This document shows, piece by piece, positions 22,100 through 24,425 of a stretch of DNA of 24,425 bases. The stretch spans positions 1-24,425 of the forward strand of contig CAZTFS010000023.1 of assembly GCA_964613045.1 (NCBI GenBank). The letters run 5' to 3'. Source of the DNA: UBA1081 sp964613045 (lineage in GTDB: Bacteria > Bacillota > Clostridia > Oscillospirales > Acutalibacteraceae). Numbering within the stretch: position 1 is the stretch's first letter; each line of letters begins with the position of its first letter. Made by a program: the position numbers and the translations under genes. The notes below the pieces were generated by a model. The model was not told the DNA's origin, did no database searches, and was given only the letters and a program-made list of their open reading frames with translations.

Positions 22100-24424
22100 A
22101 TGAATAAAATGTTATGTGCAAAATGCGGTAAAAATCCCGCAGTAGTATTTATTTCCAAGATTCAGGGTGAAGACACTACACAGGAGGGACTTTGTCTCAA
22201 GTGTGCAATGGATATGAACATAGGACCTATCAAGCAGATGATGGAGAATATGGGCATTACCGAAGAGGACATTGATGCAGTCAGTGAACAGCTCGGCGAT
22301 GCAATGGATGCCATGGGCGATATCGACGGCTTTCAGCCCGGCGGTGCCGGCACGTTCCCGTTCGGCTTCATGAACGGCATGATGGGCAAGAAAAACAGTG
22401 ACGAAACGGCAATGACCGTAAAAAATGAGGGGGAAGAGCTTCCTCAGGAAAAAACTCATAAAAAGCGTTTCGGCAAAGATAAGCATCAGCCCAAACAGGA
22501 AAAACAGAGAAAATTCCTCAATCTTTACTGTACCGATCTTACAAAGAAGGCAAGAGACGGCAAGATCGATGCAATAATCGGCAGAGAGGACGAAATATAC
22601 AGAGTAACTCAGATACTTTGCAGAAGAACTAAGAATAACCCATGTCTTATCGGTGAACCCGGTGTAGGTAAGACTGCCATTGCCGAGGGACTTGCTCTTA
22701 AAATAGCTGCAGGTGCTGTTCCTGCAAAGCTTGTTGATAAAGAGATACACCTTCTTGACCTTACCGCACTTGTTGCAGGTACTCAGTTCAGAGGTCAGTT
22801 TGAAAGCCGTATAAAGGGACTTGTTGATGAAGTTAAGGCAGAGGGCAATATAATCCTCTTTATTGATGAAGTTCACAACCTTGTGGGTACAGGTGATGCG
22901 GAAGGCTCAATGAATGCTGCCAATATATTAAAGCCCGCATTGTCCCGAGGCGAGATACAGGTTGTCGGTGCAACGACATTTACCGAGTACCGTAAATATA
23001 TCGAGAAGGACTCCGCACTTGAAAGACGTTTCCAGCCCGTTAAGGTTGAAGAACCCTCAATTGACGATGCATATAAAATGCTTCTCGGCATCAAGGGCTA
23101 CTATGAAATGTATCACCGTGTCAGAATTTCAGACAGACTTCTTTATCTGACCGTAACTCTTTCAGAGAGATATATCAATGACCGTTTCCTGCCTGATAAG
23201 GCAATTGACCTTCTTGATGAAGCCTGCACATGTGCAAATCTTCGCAACAAAGCTATCAGTGACTGTGAAATTGCCGAAAACAAGCTTACAGAGCTTAAGG
23301 CACAGGAGGAAGCACTTATGAATACTCAGGACGGTGAAGAGCCCGACTATGAGGAGCTTGCATCCGTTCGTTCCGAGATACTTTCTCTTGAGAATCGACT
23401 TCCCGAGTTGCGTCAAAAGGCACAGGATAACGATGTTACCGAGGACGATCTTGCAAAGGTCATCAATCTCTGGACAGGTATTCCCGTAAGAAAGATAATC
23501 GATTCCGACCTTGATAAGCTTGCCGATATGGAAGCTCATCTTAAGGCAAGAATCATCGGTCAGGACGATGCTGTTGAAGCAGTTTCTGCGGCGATAAGAA
23601 GAAACAAGATTCAGATAAATCCGCAGAAAAGACCAGCATCCTTTATTTTTGTAGGTCCTACGGGTGTCGGTAAGACTGAGCTTGTAAAACAGCTTGCGAA
23701 TGAGCTTTTTGACACACCCGAAACTCTTATCAGACTTGATATGTCTGAATTTATGGAGAAACACAGCGTTTCAAGAATCATCGGTTCACCTCCGGGATAC
23801 GTTGGCTATGATGAGGCAGGTCAGCTTACCGAAAAGGTCAGAAGAAAGCCCTATTCCGTCATTCTTTTTGATGAGATTGAAAAAGCACATCCCGATGTAA
23901 TGAATATTCTTCTTCAGATTCTTGACGAGGGTAAGACAAGCGATGCACAGGGCAGAACAGTTGATTTTTCAAATACGGTTATCATAATGACGTCCAACGC
24001 AGGCAGTCAGAACCGTGAAAGTGCAATGGGCTTCGGCAAAAACAGCAATGATGCCTCTAAAGAAAAGGCAATGAAAGGTCTTCATGAATTTCTTCGTCCC
24101 GAATTTATCGGCAGAGTTGATGAAGTTATCGTCTTCAACGAGCTTAAGGAATCCGATTATGAGAAGATCGCAAAGATACTCATTGCTGACCTTGTTCCGG
24201 GACTTCGTGACAAAGGAATTGAGCTTAATGTTGCCGATGAAACAGCCTCAACAGTTGCAAAGATTGCAACAGGCGGCGAAAGAGGAGCACGTGACATCAG
24301 AATCGCAATCAGAAAGAATATTGAAGATGCGATCGCAAATATTATCATTGAAAACCGAAATATGAGCATAAATGCCATAAATGTAACAGTTGATGATGAT
24401 AAGATAGTTTGCAAAAAAGCATAA
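22100..24424 (+). CDS. ClpE-like AAA+ unfoldase with N-terminal zinc finger
   Basis: Clp ATPases unfold proteins and thread them into ClpP. The 774-residue protein begins with a McsA/ClpE-type zinc finger (C6-AK-C9 and C32-LK-C35) in place of the repeat N-domain of ClpC. A Met/Gly-rich then Lys-rich linker follows (about 60-138). AAA+ domain 1 has Walker A GEPGVGKT (185-192) and Walker B ILFIDE (252-257). A short coiled-coil middle region lies at about 385-440. AAA+ domain 2 has Walker A GPTGVGKT (519-526) and Walker B VILFDE (587-592). AMGF (642-645) is a plausible ClpP-docking loop, and the arginine-finger region reads RPEFIGRVDE where N is commoner than G. The SD AAAGGAG is strong. The stop lies at 24422-24424, one base from the window end. 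ClpE is preferred over ClpC because of the zinc finger; no CtsR-type operator is visible. Confidence 0.93.
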   Translation: MNKMLCAKCGKNPAVVFISKIQGEDTTQEGLCLKCAMDMNIGPIKQMMENMGITEEDIDAVSEQLGDAMDAMGDIDGFQPGGAGTFPFGFMNGMMGKKNSDETAMTVKNEGEELPQEKTHKKRFGKDKHQPKQEKQRKFLNLYCTDLTKKARDGKIDAIIGREDEIYRVTQILCRRTKNNPCLIGEPGVGKTAIAEGLALKIAAGAVPAKLVDKEIHLLDLTALVAGTQFRGQFESRIKGLVDEVKAEGNIILFIDEVHNLVGTGDAEGSMNAANILKPALSRGEIQVVGATTFTEYRKYIEKDSALERRFQPVKVEEPSIDDAYKMLLGIKGYYEMYHRVRISDRLLYLTVTLSERYINDRFLPDKAIDLLDEACTCANLRNKAISDCEIAENKLTELKAQEEALMNTQDGEEPDYEELASVRSEILSLENRLPELRQKAQDNDVTEDDLAKVINLWTGIPVRKIIDSDLDKLADMEAHLKARIIGQDDAVEAVSAAIRRNKIQINPQKRPASFIFVGPTGVGKTELVKQLANELFDTPETLIRLDMSEFMEKHSVSRIIGSPPGYVGYDEAGQLTEKVRRKPYSVILFDEIEKAHPDVMNILLQILDEGKTSDAQGRTVDFSNTVIIMTSNAGSQNRESAMGFGKNSNDASKEKAMKGLHEFLRPEFIGRVDEVIVFNELKESDYEKIAKILIADLVPGLRDKGIELNVADETASTVAKIATGGERGARDIRIAIRKNIEDAIANIIIENRNMSINAINVTVDDDKIVCKKA

Positions 24425-24425
24425 A

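Noticed and set aside
22112..22876. Long antisense frame (254 codons) opposite the ClpE-like gene
   Set aside because: It lies wholly inside a well-supported gene, has no SD or promoter, and encodes no recognisable motifs; similar antisense frames opposite lacZ (10405-11034), GH78, thyX and DUF2207 were rejected for the same reasons.
1..24425. Mobile elements, CRISPR arrays, tRNA or rRNA genes
   Set aside because: No transposase or integrase motifs, spaced direct repeats, cloverleaf sequences or conserved rRNA stretches were found; coding genes fill the window with similar base composition.

Overview
The window reads as chromosomal DNA from a Gram-positive anaerobe of the Clostridia, most likely a gut or rumen Ruminococcaceae/Oscillospiraceae-type bacterium. 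Reasons are the moderate-to-low GC, strong Shine-Dalgarno (SD) sites, Bacillus/Clostridium-type genes (YerC/YecD, ClpE-like ATPase, RlmCD-type methyltransferase), cytoplasmic glycoside hydrolases and a dockerin-like domain on a secreted enzyme. Taxonomy is inferred from gene content only. Seventeen protein genes fill almost the whole window. No RNA genes, insertion sequences, CRISPR arrays or phage genes were seen, and no gene-free stretch exceeds about 170 bases.

Layout: (1) 2-1074, the 3' part of trpB with a clear intrinsic terminator. (2) 1132-5520, a minus-strand operon read right to left: GH36-type alpha-galactosidase, GT4 and GT2 glycosyltransferases, and a YgjV-like membrane protein, behind a near-consensus promoter whose -35 overlaps the previous gene's stop codon. 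(3) 5517-8033, a minus-strand pair: a TrmA/RlmCD-type RNA methyltransferase and a secreted D-Ala-D-Ala carboxypeptidase carrying an N-terminal dockerin-like domain. (4) 8041-15840, a plus-strand run: GH2 beta-galactosidase, a GNAT-GH78 (alpha-L-rhamnosidase-like) fusion, a zinc-ribbon membrane protein and a DUF2207-type membrane protein. The divergent promoters of (3) and (4) share a perfect 19-bp inverted repeat holding both -35 boxes. (5) 15890-16786, glutamate formimidoyltransferase, convergent with (6) 16802-18604, a Gfo/Idh/MocA oxidoreductase carrying a C-terminal GNAT domain. (7) 18689-24424, a plus-strand run: tandem-domain ThyX-like thymidylate synthase, YerC-like regulator, SAM methyltransferase, Hsp33 and a zinc-finger ClpE-like ATPase.

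Three glycoside hydrolases lack signal peptides and so should act on imported oligosaccharides (alpha-galactosides, beta-galactosides, rhamnosides). The last block combines nucleotide synthesis with redox and protein quality control. The most unusual content is architectural: two different carbohydrate-type enzymes each fused to a GNAT acetyltransferase (one N-terminal, one C-terminal), a duplicated ThyX whose halves have lost complementary active-site residues, and the dockerin-bearing peptidoglycan carboxypeptidase. Several start codons are set here from promoter or SD position rather than ORF length (genes starting at 7970, 8137, 11196, 15890 and 18604).
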